Shown here: positions 45,437 through 55,194 of the stretch, piece after piece
How the letters are laid out: every line of letters starts with the position of its first letter
Numbering within the stretch: the first letter of the stretch is position 1
Source: Serratia sp. UGAL515B_01
GTDB lineage: Bacteria; Pseudomonadota; Gammaproteobacteria; Enterobacterales; Enterobacteriaceae
NCBI RefSeq assembly: GCF_033095805.1
Contig: NZ_CP109901.1
Coordinates: 3,841,766 to 3,905,765 of the forward strand
Direction of reading: 5' to 3'
DNA: 64,000 nucleotides
Made by a program: the position numbers and the translations under genes
Notes under the pieces: generated by a model
Database searches by the model: none
The model's input: the letters and a program-made list of their open reading frames with translations, nothing else
Told to the model about the DNA's origin: nothing

Positions 45437-46537
45437 ATGAAATTTATCGTTGAACGTGAGCATCTGCTAAAACCGCTGCAACAGGTGAGCAGCCCGTTGG
45501 GCGGTCGCCCAACGTTGCCAATTCTGGGTAACCTGCTGCTGCAGGTGACGGAGGGTTCCCTGTTGCTGACAGGAACCGATCTGGAGATGGAGATGGTGGC
45601 ACGCGTTGCCTTGTCTCAGCCCCATGAAGCGGGCGCGACGACCGTCCCCGCGCGTAAATTTTTTGATATCTGCCGTGGTTTACCAGAAGGTGCCGAAATC
45701 GCAGTAACGCTTGAAAGCGAACGTATGCTGGTGCGTTCAGGCCGCAGCCGCTTCTCGTTATCCACGCTGCCAGCAGCCGATTTCCCGAATCTGGATGCCT
45801 GGCAGAGTGAGGTGGAATTTACCTTGCCACAGGCAACACTCAAGCGTCTGATTGAAGCTACCCAGTTTTCGATGGCTCATCAGGATGTGCGTTATTATCT
45901 GAACGGTATGTTGTTTGAAACCGAAGGGGAAGAATTGCGCACGGTTGCTACCGATGGTCACCGCCTGGCGGTATGCTCAATGCCGATTGGCCAGCCGTTA
46001 CCAACACATTCAGTGATTGTACCGCGTAAAGGTGTAATGGAACTGGTGCGCTTGCTTGATGGCGGCGATACCCCATTGCGGGTGCAAATCGGCAGCAACA
46101 ATATTCGTGCCCATGTGGGGGATTTTATTTTTACCTCCAAGCTGGTTGATGGCCGCTTTCCTGATTATCGCCGCGTATTGCCGAAAAACCCGGACAAAAC
46201 TCTGCAAGCCGGTTGCGATCTGCTCAAGCAGGCATTTGCGCGCGCGGCAATCCTGTCGAACGAGAAGTTCCGTGGTGTACGTCTTTATGTGAGCCAAAAC
46301 CAGCTTAAGATCACCGCGAATAACCCGGAGCAGGAAGAAGCGGAAGAGATCCTGGATGTCAGCTATGACGGTACCGAAATGGAAATTGGCTTTAACGTCA
46401 GCTACGTGCTGGATGTGCTTAACGCACTCAAGTGTGAAGAAGTGCGCCTGCTGCTGACCGATTCTGTATCCAGCGTGCAGATCGAAGACGGTGCCAGCCA
46501 GGCGGCTGCTTATGTTGTCATGCCAATGCGGTTGTGA
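45437..46537 (+). CDS. dnaN: DnaN, DNA polymerase III beta sliding clamp
   Basis: Ring-shaped dimeric clamp giving the replicase its processivity. The 366 residues comprise three similar domains; the C-terminal AAAYVVMPMRL segment forms the client-binding pocket edge. It follows dnaA by 5 bp, the conserved dnaA-dnaN-recF-gyrB order. The frame is intact. Confidence 0.98.
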   Translation: MKFIVEREHLLKPLQQVSSPLGGRPTLPILGNLLLQVTEGSLLLTGTDLEMEMVARVALSQPHEAGATTVPARKFFDICRGLPEGAEIAVTLESERMLVRSGRSRFSLSTLPAADFPNLDAWQSEVEFTLPQATLKRLIEATQFSMAHQDVRYYLNGMLFETEGEELRTVATDGHRLAVCSMPIGQPLPTHSVIVPRKGVMELVRLLDGGDTPLRVQIGSNNIRAHVGDFIFTSKLVDGRFPDYRRVLPKNPDKTLQAGCDLLKQAFARAAILSNEKFRGVRLYVSQNQLKITANNPEQEEAEEILDVSYDGTEMEIGFNVSYVLDVLNALKCEEVRLLLTDSVSSVQIEDGASQAAAYVVMPMRL

Positions 46538-46688
46538 TCTCTGGCCGGGCGTATTTTACGCTTGGGCAGTGCTCGCCATCCTCACGTACTTTGTGTACGC
46601 TCCGGTGGCTGCGTGCTGTCCGCACGTAAACTCACTTCGCCGATAATGCCCTTGCATTGAGCGTATATTTCCTGGTGATGGAACTGGC
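46538..46688. other. GC-rich spacer between dnaN and recF
   Basis: These 151 bp separate two genes that nearly touch in E. coli. They contain short inverted repeats (CGTAC-TTTGT-GTACG near 46582) and look like a small interspersed repeat rather than a gene. No coding frame is supported. Confidence 0.5.
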
Positions 46689-47774
46689 ATGGCATTAACG
46701 CGTTTACTGATCAAAGATTTTCGCAATATCGAAGCTGCGGATCTGCTACCTGCACCGGGGTTTAACTTCCTGGTTGGGGCTAACGGCAGCGGGAAAACCA
46801 GCGTTCTGGAGGCAGTTTACACGCTTGGTCATGGTCGAGCGTTTCGTAGCCTGCAGGCGGGTAGGGTGATACGCCACGATCAACCGGAGTTCGTGCTGCA
46901 TGGCCGGATCGAAGGCGTAGAGCGCGAGTTATCAGTAGGACTGAGTAAAAGCCGTCAGGGTGACAGTAAAGTACGTATTGATGGCAGTGATGGGCACAAG
47001 GTGGCAGAACTTGCCCAGCTATTGCCCATGCAGTTGATTACCCCCGAAGGTTTTACTCTGCTCAATGGCGGGCCAAAATATCGGCGTGCTTTTCTGGACT
47101 GGGGTTGTTTTCATAATGAACCCGGTTTTTTCAACGCCTGGAGCAACCTGAAAAGGTTACTGAAGCAGCGCAATGCCGCGCTGCGCCAGGTCAGTCGCTA
47201 TGCACAAATCCGTGCCTGGGATCAAGAGCTGATCCCATTGGCCGAGCGCATCAGCGAGTGGCGGGCAGTTTACAGTGATGCAATTATCGCGGATATCACC
47301 GCGACCTGTGCACTGTTTCTGCCTGAATTTGCCCTGAGTTTCTCGTTCCAGCGCGGCTGGGACAAAGAGAGCGACTACGGAGAGCTGCTGGAGCGCCAGT
47401 TTGAGCGCGACAGGGCATTAACCTATACCGCAGTAGGTCCGCATAAAGCGGATTTCCGCATACGTGCCGAAGGCACGCCGGTAGAGGATTTGTTATCGCG
47501 CGGTCAGCTTAAACTGCTGATGTGCGCATTGCGCTTGGCGCAGGGTGAGTTTCTCACCCGGCAGAGCGGGCGGCGTTGCCTGTATCTGATTGATGATTTT
47601 GCCTCCGAGCTGGACACCGGCCGTCGCCGTTTGCTAGCCGATCGCCTTAAAGCCACCCAGGCTCAGGTTTTTGTCAGCGCCGTGAGTGCTGAACAAGTCA
47701 CCGACATGGTGGGTGAAAAGGGCAAGATGTTCCGCGTGGAACAGGGTAAAATAGAGGTTCAACCACAGGACTAA
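46689..47774 (+). CDS. recF: RecF, recombinational repair ATPase
   Basis: SMC-like ATPase of the RecFOR pathway that loads RecA at gaps. The 361-residue protein has Walker A GANGSGKT (30-37), an ABC-type signature in LLSRGQLKLLM and Walker B YLIDDF. The start ATG follows GGAACTGGC-type spacing. gyrB starts 18 bp after its stop. Confidence 0.98.
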   Translation: MALTRLLIKDFRNIEAADLLPAPGFNFLVGANGSGKTSVLEAVYTLGHGRAFRSLQAGRVIRHDQPEFVLHGRIEGVERELSVGLSKSRQGDSKVRIDGSDGHKVAELAQLLPMQLITPEGFTLLNGGPKYRRAFLDWGCFHNEPGFFNAWSNLKRLLKQRNAALRQVSRYAQIRAWDQELIPLAERISEWRAVYSDAIIADITATCALFLPEFALSFSFQRGWDKESDYGELLERQFERDRALTYTAVGPHKADFRIRAEGTPVEDLLSRGQLKLLMCALRLAQGEFLTRQSGRRCLYLIDDFASELDTGRRRLLADRLKATQAQVFVSAVSAEQVTDMVGEKGKMFRVEQGKIEVQPQD

Positions 47775-47792
47775 AATGAGCGAGAAACGTTG

Positions 47793-50207
47793 ATGTCGAA
47801 TTCTTATGACTCCTCAAGTATCAAGGTATTAAAAGGGCTGGATGCGGTACGTAAGCGTCCAGGCATGTATATCGGCGATACTGATGACGGCACCGGTCTG
47901 CACCACATGGTATTCGAGGTCGTGGACAACGCTATCGACGAAGCACTCGCTGGCCACTGTAGCGACATTCAGGTGACTATCCACGCCGATAACTCCGTTT
48001 CGGTGCAGGATGATGGTCGTGGTATCCCAACCGGTATTCACGAAGAGGAAGGGGTATCTGCGGCACAGGTCATCATGACCGTTTTGCATGCTGGCGGTAA
48101 ATTTGACGACAACTCCTATAAAGTTTCCGGCGGCCTCCACGGCGTAGGCGTTTCGGTTGTTAACGCCCTGTCAGAGAAACTTGAGTTGGTGATCCGCCGT
48201 GAAGGTAAAGTTCATGAGCAAACCTACAGCCACGGTGAGCCGCAAGGGCCACTGAAAGTGGTCGGTGAGACCGAACAGACCGGTACGACTCTGCGCTTCT
48301 GGCCCAGTTACCAGACCTTTACCAACAACATTGAATTTGAATATGACATTCTGGCCAAGCGCCTGCGAGAATTGTCATTTCTCAACTCGGGCGTTTCCAT
48401 TCGTCTGAAAGACAAACGCAACGATAAGCAGGACCACTTCCATTATGAAGGTGGGATCAGGGCATTTGTTGAATACCTGAACAAGAATAAAACCCCAATC
48501 CACCCAACGGTGTTCTATTTCTCCACGGTGAAAGACGATATCGGTGTGGAAGTGGCATTGCAGTGGAATGATGGCTTCCAGGAAAATATCTATTGTTTCA
48601 CCAACAACATCCCGCAGCGTGATGGGGGGACACACCTGGCTGGTTTCCGCGCCGCGATGACCCGTACCCTGAATAGCTACATGGATAAAGAGGGTTACAG
48701 CAAGAAGTCAAAGATCAGCGCTACCGGTGACGATGCGCGTGAAGGGCTGATTGCCGTTGTCTCAGTGAAAGTGCCGGATCCGAAGTTTTCTTCACAGACC
48801 AAAGATAAGCTGGTGTCTTCAGAAGTAAAAACCGCGGTTGAATCGCTGATGAACGAAAAGTTGGTCGACTACCTGATGGAAAACCCGAACGACGCGAAAA
48901 TCGTCGTTGGTAAAATCATTGATGCTGCCCGTGCCCGTGAAGCAGCACGTAAAGCGCGTGAAATGACTCGCCGTAAAGGTGCGCTGGATCTGGCTGGCCT
49001 GCCGGGTAAACTGGCGGATTGCCAGGAGCGTGATCCGGCCCTGTCTGAACTGTATCTGGTGGAAGGGGATTCAGCGGGCGGCTCTGCTAAGCAGGGGCGT
49101 AACCGCAAGAACCAGGCGATTTTACCGTTGAAAGGTAAAATCCTTAACGTTGAGAAGGCGCGCTTTGACAAGATGCTTTCTTCGCAGGAAGTCGCAACGC
49201 TGATCACTGCGTTGGGTTGCGGCATTGGCCGTGACGAATACAATCCGGACAAACTGCGTTATCACAGCATCATTATCATGACCGACGCCGACGTCGACGG
49301 TTCGCATATTCGTACGCTGCTGTTGACCTTCTTCTATCGTCAGATGCCAGAAATCATTGAGCGCGGCCACGTGTTTATCGCACAGCCGCCGTTATATAAA
49401 GTGAAAAAAGGCAAGCAAGAACAGTATATTAAAGACGATGAGGCGATGGATCAGTATCAGATTTCTATCGCTCTCGACGGTGCCACTTTGCACCCTAATG
49501 AGGTCGCACCGCCATTGGCGGGTGAACCGTTGGAAAAGCTGGTGGCTGAGCATTATAGCGTACAGAAAATGTTCAACCGTATGGAGCGCCGTTACCCACG
49601 TGCTTTGTTGAACAACCTGCTCTACCAGCCAACTCTGAATGAAGAAGATTTGAGCGATCAAGTTAAAGTGAAAGAGTGGATCGAGTCGTTGGTGGAGTTG
49701 CTCAACGATAAAGAGCAGCACGGTAGTAGCTATGATTTTGTGATCTTTGAGAACCGTGAACGCCAAATGTTTGAGCCGATACTGCGTATTCGTACGCACG
49801 GCGTGGACACCGACTATCCGTTGGACTTCGATTTCATCCATGGTGGGGAATACCGTAAGATCTGTACTCTGGGTGAAAAACTGCGTGGCTTGCTGGAAGA
49901 AGGCGCTTTCATCGAACGTGGTGAGCGCCGTCAGCCGGTGGAAAGTTTCGAACAGGCACTTGAGTGGCTGGTGAAAGAGTCGCGTCGTGGTCTTTCCATA
50001 CAGCGCTATAAAGGTCTGGGCGAAATGAACCCGGAACAGCTTTGGGAAACCACGATGGACCCAGAACAGCGCCGCATGTTGCGTGTAACGGTGAAAGACG
50101 CTATTGCTGCGGATCAGTTGTTTACTACGCTGATGGGGGATGCGGTAGAACCCCGTCGTGCCTTTATCGAAGAAAACGCCTTGAAAGCGGCAAATATCGA
50201 TATCTGA
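47793..50207 (+). CDS. gyrB: GyrB, DNA gyrase subunit B
   Basis: ATPase subunit of DNA gyrase. GHKL domain at the N-terminus (DNAIDEALAGHC; GGLHGVGVSVVNALS). TOPRIM domain with EGDSAGGSAKQGR and the metal motif DADVDGSH. Long gamma-proteobacterial insert and C-terminal QRYKGLGEMNPEQLW. ATG 47793 gives 804 residues, the E. coli length. It is followed by a strong terminator. Confidence 0.98.
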   Translation: MSNSYDSSSIKVLKGLDAVRKRPGMYIGDTDDGTGLHHMVFEVVDNAIDEALAGHCSDIQVTIHADNSVSVQDDGRGIPTGIHEEEGVSAAQVIMTVLHAGGKFDDNSYKVSGGLHGVGVSVVNALSEKLELVIRREGKVHEQTYSHGEPQGPLKVVGETEQTGTTLRFWPSYQTFTNNIEFEYDILAKRLRELSFLNSGVSIRLKDKRNDKQDHFHYEGGIRAFVEYLNKNKTPIHPTVFYFSTVKDDIGVEVALQWNDGFQENIYCFTNNIPQRDGGTHLAGFRAAMTRTLNSYMDKEGYSKKSKISATGDDAREGLIAVVSVKVPDPKFSSQTKDKLVSSEVKTAVESLMNEKLVDYLMENPNDAKIVVGKIIDAARAREAARKAREMTRRKGALDLAGLPGKLADCQERDPALSELYLVEGDSAGGSAKQGRNRKNQAILPLKGKILNVEKARFDKMLSSQEVATLITALGCGIGRDEYNPDKLRYHSIIIMTDADVDGSHIRTLLLTFFYRQMPEIIERGHVFIAQPPLYKVKKGKQEQYIKDDEAMDQYQISIALDGATLHPNEVAPPLAGEPLEKLVAEHYSVQKMFNRMERRYPRALLNNLLYQPTLNEEDLSDQVKVKEWIESLVELLNDKEQHGSSYDFVIFENRERQMFEPILRIRTHGVDTDYPLDFDFIHGGEYRKICTLGEKLRGLLEEGAFIERGERRQPVESFEQALEWLVKESRRGLSIQRYKGLGEMNPEQLWETTMDPEQRRMLRVTVKDAIAADQLFTTLMGDAVEPRRAFIEENALKAANIDI

Positions 50208-50225
50208 TGCGTTAATAGGCGATTA

Positions 50226-50260
50226 AAAATCCGCGTGGGAAACCGTCGCGGATTTTTTTT
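50226..50260 (+). terminator. Rho-independent terminator of gyrB
   Basis: Perfect arms AAAATCCGCG and CGCGGATTTT with an 11-nt loop and a T tract, ending about 50 bp after the gyrB stop. Confidence 0.93.
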
Positions 50261-50328
50261 GCCCTAGTTAGTGAGAGTATGGCAAGCTGAAACGCATTAG
50301 CATCAGGAAACCACTGGGAGAAGCTCGT

Positions 50329-51144
50329 ATGGCAATTGAACTGATTGCAATTGATATGGATGGCACATTGCTCAATCCACAGCACCAGATTACCCCCACG
50401 GTAAAACAGGCGATTACAGCAGCGCGCAATCAGGGCGTGCATGTCGTATTGGCCACCGGGCGGCCTTATGTGGGGGTGCAGGACTATCTGCGTCAATTGG
50501 GTATTCAGGACCATGACGATTTCTGCATTACCTATAATGGTGCGTTGGTGCTGAAGGCGATAGATGGTACTTGTATTTTGCAGGAAACCCTCGGTTTTGA
50601 GGATTTCCTTTATTTTGAGCAGTTGGCGCGGGAGTTTGGTGTCCATTTCCACGCTTTTGACTTCGATACCCTCTACACACCTAATAAAGATATCGGCAAG
50701 TATACCGTTCACGAATCACAAATGACCGGTATCCCACTGAAATACCGCAGCGTAGAAGAGATGGATCGCACGATGCGATTCCCGAAGGTGATGATGATTG
50801 ATGAGCCGGCATTGTTGGACAGGGCGGTGGCCCGCCTGCCAGTGGAAGTACGGGAACGTTATACCGTGATGAAAAGCGCTCCTTACTTCCTGGAAATTCT
50901 GCACAAATCGGTCGATAAAGGTGCTGGCGTTAAAATGCTGGCCGATCACCTGGGCATCAAGCAGGAGAATATTATGGCATTAGGCGATCAGGGTAACGAT
51001 ATTGCGATGATCGAGTACGCCGGTGTGGGCGTGGCGATGGGTAATGCCATTCCAGAGCTGAAAGCAATTGCCCAATTTGTGACGACCAACAACACCGAAG
51101 ATGGCGTAGCGCGGGCGATCGAGAAGTTCGTGTTAAACGCCTGA
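50329..51144 (+). CDS. yidA: YidA, Cof-type HAD sugar phosphatase
   Basis: Cytosolic phosphatase acting on small phosphorylated sugars. The 271-residue protein (E. coli 270) has motif I AIDMDGTLLNP (Asp9, Asp11), a C2B cap, and motif IV ALGDQGNDIAMIEYAG. It follows gyrB as in other enterobacteria. It is the last core gene before the AT-rich accessory region. Confidence 0.96.
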   Translation: MAIELIAIDMDGTLLNPQHQITPTVKQAITAARNQGVHVVLATGRPYVGVQDYLRQLGIQDHDDFCITYNGALVLKAIDGTCILQETLGFEDFLYFEQLAREFGVHFHAFDFDTLYTPNKDIGKYTVHESQMTGIPLKYRSVEEMDRTMRFPKVMMIDEPALLDRAVARLPVEVRERYTVMKSAPYFLEILHKSVDKGAGVKMLADHLGIKQENIMALGDQGNDIAMIEYAGVGVAMGNAIPELKAIAQFVTTNNTEDGVARAIEKFVLNA

Positions 51145-53090
51145 TGGCTGAAACCCATGCATATCCCATCAGCAGGGTGCGAGTGTCCGGTCATGTATTC
51201 AATATGTTGAAGTGGCATCAAACGTACTACTCGCGCTCAAAGAAAGTGCCGATGATCCTATCGTGCATATCGGTGATTTTGAATCTCTCAGCGTCTTGTG
51301 ATTGAGGCGTTTCAGTCGGCTATGCAACAGCCATCCTATACCCGCATCCAGAATCAGAGATTTTACACTGTAATCAACACGTTGAATACTTTACCTAACA
51401 TAGTGTAATTCAAACTTGTCTCGCCCACCGACCTGCTCAGAAGGAATAGTCATGGGTTACCTCGGGTTACGAATTTACTCACTTAATACCTTATCTATAT
51501 ATGCTGGGTAGGATCAGGTGTTCCTGCATACCTAGCAGGAAAAGCGGGAGCAGTTCCTGCAAGTTAACAACCGTGAAGTTCTATGTGGCCCTCTGTTCAA
51601 GCCCGACAACATATCCCATTTGCTGAGCAGAAGCGGCGTTTAAAAGAAGCTGAGGATAAAAGGATATATACCTTTCATTCTTCAAGTTGCATGGGTGTTG
51701 GCTTCGTTAGTTCGCACCCGTCACAGAGTGAGCTATGCTCCTGGCGACTCTCAGACTTGCCGCCGACATGCAACTCGAATTATTTTGGGTATAGCCGGTT
51801 TATTGCAGTGAAAACAGAGGCTAAAAAGTAGCCTTGAATACCTTTAATTTCCACAAGTAAATTCAATAGCACTAGCTATAGAATAGGGCTACCCCTATGA
51901 TTAAAATAAGATGAATCTCAAAAAATATAATTTATGGCACTATCTAAGTGCATATATTATTTATAATTCTTACATTTTCTCACAAATATGCTATCTTAAA
52001 GCAACCATAGTTAATATTAAAAAAATAAATTCATAGTAACATATTATTTTAGATTGAAATAAAACATTTCTCATACTTACTGAGAAGGTCAGTTATCTCA
52101 TGAAAAACAATAAGATAAAGTGATATATAAAAACAACCATACATAGGTATTAACGATCAATTATCATTTTTCCATTGATAATTACTAGTTCCATTATTTC
52201 TCTGATTGTTTTATCTTAAATAAGGTTCCTGCTTTAGATTTAAATGCATAAATAAAAGATAGAGAGTGAGACACCAGTAAAAAGGATTTATAGAGGTTTT
52301 GCTGCCTGGACTAGCAGTAAAAATAAGGAAAGTGCCTATGTATACCAAAAAATAGGTATTTAGAGGCTGATAGAAATGATTAAACACGGATAGCGTGCCT
52401 GTATGGCAATATATCTTTTCAAGAACCAAAATTTTCGTATTTCGGTTCTTGAAATGCAAAACAGGCTAGACGTTGATGTTTAGTGCGCTATTGGTAGTAA
52501 TTAAGCGGTTTAGTCTTAGTAACTTATAAAGTTTTCTTAAAACAGTTTACTCAGATGACTGTTCATGACGACTTTATTCGTAAACACAACACTGTTCGAT
52601 CGCATTGGCCAAAGTCATGGGGCTGGTGCAGGGAAACGGAAGGGCGGAGCTTTATCGGTAGTCAGAGAGAATACGCCAACTTTTCATAACGCCATCGAGA
52701 AATACAAAACAGTATAAACGCTATATATCAATCACATTATTTAATACGCTTTACACTCCTAGCCAAGATCACACGCAAAGAAACGCCGAGCCTTACTATT
52801 CTCAGTTAATCTATGACTTACGGTACCTGAATATTCGATGATTAAACGCCTTCGTGATTATTACGTAATTTAGAACATCGAATAGTTAGTACTGTTCTAA
52901 AATAGAAAGAAGAGTTCTTCGAAGATAGCTGTGTATGACGTAGAGTTTTTGATAAACGAACGCCATCATTATCAATCATTGGAATAAGCTTAGAGGAAAA
53001 TGTTCAAGATTTGCTCTTATTGAGTATATCAAAATGCTTCATTGCACGTAACTTATAACCACTGATGAGAAAGTGGAGTTTAAATTGAGT
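51145..53090. other. AT-rich region without a convincing gene (yidA to pilus locus)
   Basis: About 1.9 kb. The first 700 bp have ordinary base composition and stops in all frames. A 127-bp ERIC lies at 51667-51793. From about 51840 the sequence becomes very AT-rich up to the pilus genes. I see no tRNA, integrase or clear IS end that would define an island boundary. Short frames here have no recognisable motifs. Confidence 0.6.
51667..51793 (-). repeat. ERIC element (127 bp)
   Basis: Exactly 127 bp, in the opposite orientation to the copy at 27406. It begins TATACCTTTCATTCTTCAAG and ends CAACTCGAATTATTTTGGGT plus ATA. The core (TGAGCTATGCTCCTGG, GTTCGCACCCGTCACAGAGT) is somewhat diverged, but both ends are well kept. 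Confidence 0.92.
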
Positions 53091-53561
53091 ATGAAAAATT
53101 GGTATTTAGCGTGCTACAAAAGAGGGAAGCTTAATTTATTCAAAGCACTGATGTCATTGGAGATGATGAACGTTACAACGTTTTCGCCAAAAATATATAG
53201 GAAAGTGTCACGTACAGATCGGCCTGGGCAGTATAGAGAAATTATCGAGTGTTTGTTTCCTGGTTACTTTTTTATCCTTTTTGATCCAGAAGTCTGCCAT
53301 ACGTCAAAAATTGAGCGAGTGACTGGGCTTAGTTATCTTGTTCGTTTTGGTGGCGAAATCAAGCCTATCAACAGACAGGTAGTAGAAGAAATAATGTGCT
53401 TGCCTATTTGCAGGAATGGGGGCACCGTCGTGAATAACGAAAAGCATGATAACGAACTTGCTAAAAAACTCCATACAATAGCAGAAATAGAAAGTGCGCC
53501 GGAAAGATTCTCACAATTCTGCGGGTTGATGGGGGCGAAGATAATCAGTAATGGCCACTAG
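53091..53561 (+). CDS. NusG/RfaH-like antiterminator with only the NGN domain
   Basis: Resembles RfaH and the plasmid protein ActX: it starts MKNWYLACYKRGKLN and contains ECLFPGYFFILFDPEVCHTS and GLSYLVRFGGEIKPI, which line up with the RfaH NGN domain. RfaH binds paused RNA polymerase at ops sites and suppresses termination in long operons. After about residue 110 there is no KOW domain; the tail (LAKKLHTIAEIESAPERFSQ) looks helical. An in-frame GTG at 53073 could extend it by six residues. Its position just ahead of the pilus genes suggests it controls them. Confidence 0.8.
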   Translation: MKNWYLACYKRGKLNLFKALMSLEMMNVTTFSPKIYRKVSRTDRPGQYREIIECLFPGYFFILFDPEVCHTSKIERVTGLSYLVRFGGEIKPINRQVVEEIMCLPICRNGGTVVNNEKHDNELAKKLHTIAEIESAPERFSQFCGLMGAKIISNGH

Positions 53562-54003
53562 TTTTTTAATATCATTTTTGCTGATGGTAAATAATATTAG
53601 ACAACAAGACTTTCATATACTTAATGTTGGCTTACGGGTATGTAACACTGTTGTTGTACAACTAAGACGAGTAATAATCCTATCTCATGAAATTTTCATT
53701 ATTCAAAATATGAGTTTATAAAACTCCATATAAATCTGGAGCCATTTTTATACTAAACGACTCTGGTGTGGCGAAATAGGGTTTAATTTTCAATGTGAGT
53801 ATATTTAATAGTGCAGGAAAAACGGTTAAAGTTTTATTTTAAACCTTAATATCTAATCTAAATTTATTTTATAGAAAATTTTTCAAACTCACTGCACATT
53901 TTTCTCCCTACTATACTAGCGGTCATCGGTTGCGCTTCATGGAGATAAGGGGCTTCATTCTGATGGTTATATTTAAGATTAGATAATAGAGGATATGCTG
54001 TAC
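53562..54003. promoter_or_regulatory. Leader region between the NusG-like gene and the pilus operon
   Basis: A 442-bp AT-rich non-coding stretch. A possible -10 TATACT lies at 53912-53917. Right behind it TAGCGGTCATCGGTTGCGC is a local GC-rich patch that partly resembles an RfaH ops element. AGAGG at 53988-53992 is the ribosome site of the next gene. The ops match is weak and is offered only as a candidate. Confidence 0.4.
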
Positions 54004-54978
54004 ATGAACGACTTTTTTATCAGTAAACTAGAAGATATTGAATTTTCAGATCTTATGATATTACCTGATGAGCGTGCATTTTTCCGTCACGTTACTGGGT
54101 TAGAAGGCCCTATCACCGAGATCCCACCTAATACAGAGTTGTTTCATGAAATAAAGAAAATAAAATCAGAGCTTGATCAAGAAAAACATCATGAATTTTT
54201 TTATCAGGCACGGGGAGTACCATTTCGCGCAACGCGGATTAAAACCTTAAATGGTGTTGGGTATTTTTTAAGACGACCCAAATTTCCCGTACCCAGTATA
54301 GAGTCCTTAGGATACGTAACCGCATTGCATACAGCATTGTGTACGTTAGGTGTTAAGCAAGGCCTGGTTGTGTTTGCAGGAGCAACCGGAAGCGGTAAAT
54401 CAACTTCTGTATACTCGTTAGTCTCTAAATTGGTTTCTACCCATGGCGATATTGTTGTTGGTATTGAGGATCCACCAGAAATTCCTGTCCAAGGTATTTA
54501 TGGAGAAAAAAACAATGGGTTGTGGTATCAGCTTGATGCCAGTCAATCTGGCGGTTATGAAAGTGCGATGATCGCAGCAATGAGATACAACCCAAGATAC
54601 ATCATGATGGGGGAGATCCGATCACCTATGGCCGCTGGAGAAGCGATACGTGCAGCTGTGAATGGTCATTTGGTCTTGACCACAATACATGGCAATTCCA
54701 TAATTGGTGCCATTCTAGCCATTCAGCAAATTGCGGCGGCAGGCTTGCAATCTCAGGAGTTAGCACGTTCGATTCTCGCTGATGGCTTAACAGCAGTCAT
54801 TCATCAAAAACTTATAAAAGGTAGTCAACCAGGAAAACGTGTAGTATCTGCGGAAGCTTTCTTTGTGAATGATGATCCAGGTATCAAGTCAAAAATCCGA
54901 TCAGGGAAACTAGAATTGCTCAGTTCTGATATTGTTTCTCAGAATCATAGAATATCGAAAGGGCAATTACCTTTCTAA
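54004..54978 (+). CDS. PilT/DotB-like type IV pilus ATPase
   Basis: Hexameric secretion-type ATPase. Walker A GATGSGKST (126-134), Asp box GIEDPPE, Walker B IMMGEIRSP and His box GHLVLTTIHGNS are all present. The overall layout (about 324 residues, short N-terminal domain) is that of retraction ATPases such as PilT or BfpF rather than assembly ATPases. ATG 53995 is also possible but is too close to AGAGG. It stands first in the pilus cluster, while PilQ encodes a second ATPase. Base composition is AT-rich. Confidence 0.82.
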   Translation: MNDFFISKLEDIEFSDLMILPDERAFFRHVTGLEGPITEIPPNTELFHEIKKIKSELDQEKHHEFFYQARGVPFRATRIKTLNGVGYFLRRPKFPVPSIESLGYVTALHTALCTLGVKQGLVVFAGATGSGKSTSVYSLVSKLVSTHGDIVVGIEDPPEIPVQGIYGEKNNGLWYQLDASQSGGYESAMIAAMRYNPRYIMMGEIRSPMAAGEAIRAAVNGHLVLTTIHGNSIIGAILAIQQIAAAGLQSQELARSILADGLTAVIHQKLIKGSQPGKRVVSAEAFFVNDDPGIKSKIRSGKLELLSSDIVSQNHRISKGQLPF

Positions 54979-55194
54979 AGCTTATAAAAACTAAAGGTGA
55001 ACGACCACAGATTAAAAATCGAGGACTGAACCGAGACATTGGGATTAATCAAGTCCTTGCGATTGTAAACCTCAGTGAAGCTACAAAACATATAATTTAA
55101 AGTGTGATGGCTATAGATATGATGGGCTTCTCATTACATGCATAATATTATTGAAGGTGACGTCCTCAGCGAGGAAATAAAATAGAGGTGATAA

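Noticed and set aside
51583..51831. 82-codon plus-strand frame
   Set aside because: It runs through the ERIC element at 51667-51793, so its translation reflects the repeat, not a gene.
52211..52459. 82-codon minus-strand frame
   Set aside because: Hydrophobic composition follows from AT-rich DNA; no ribosome site or recognisable motif, and no neighbouring support.
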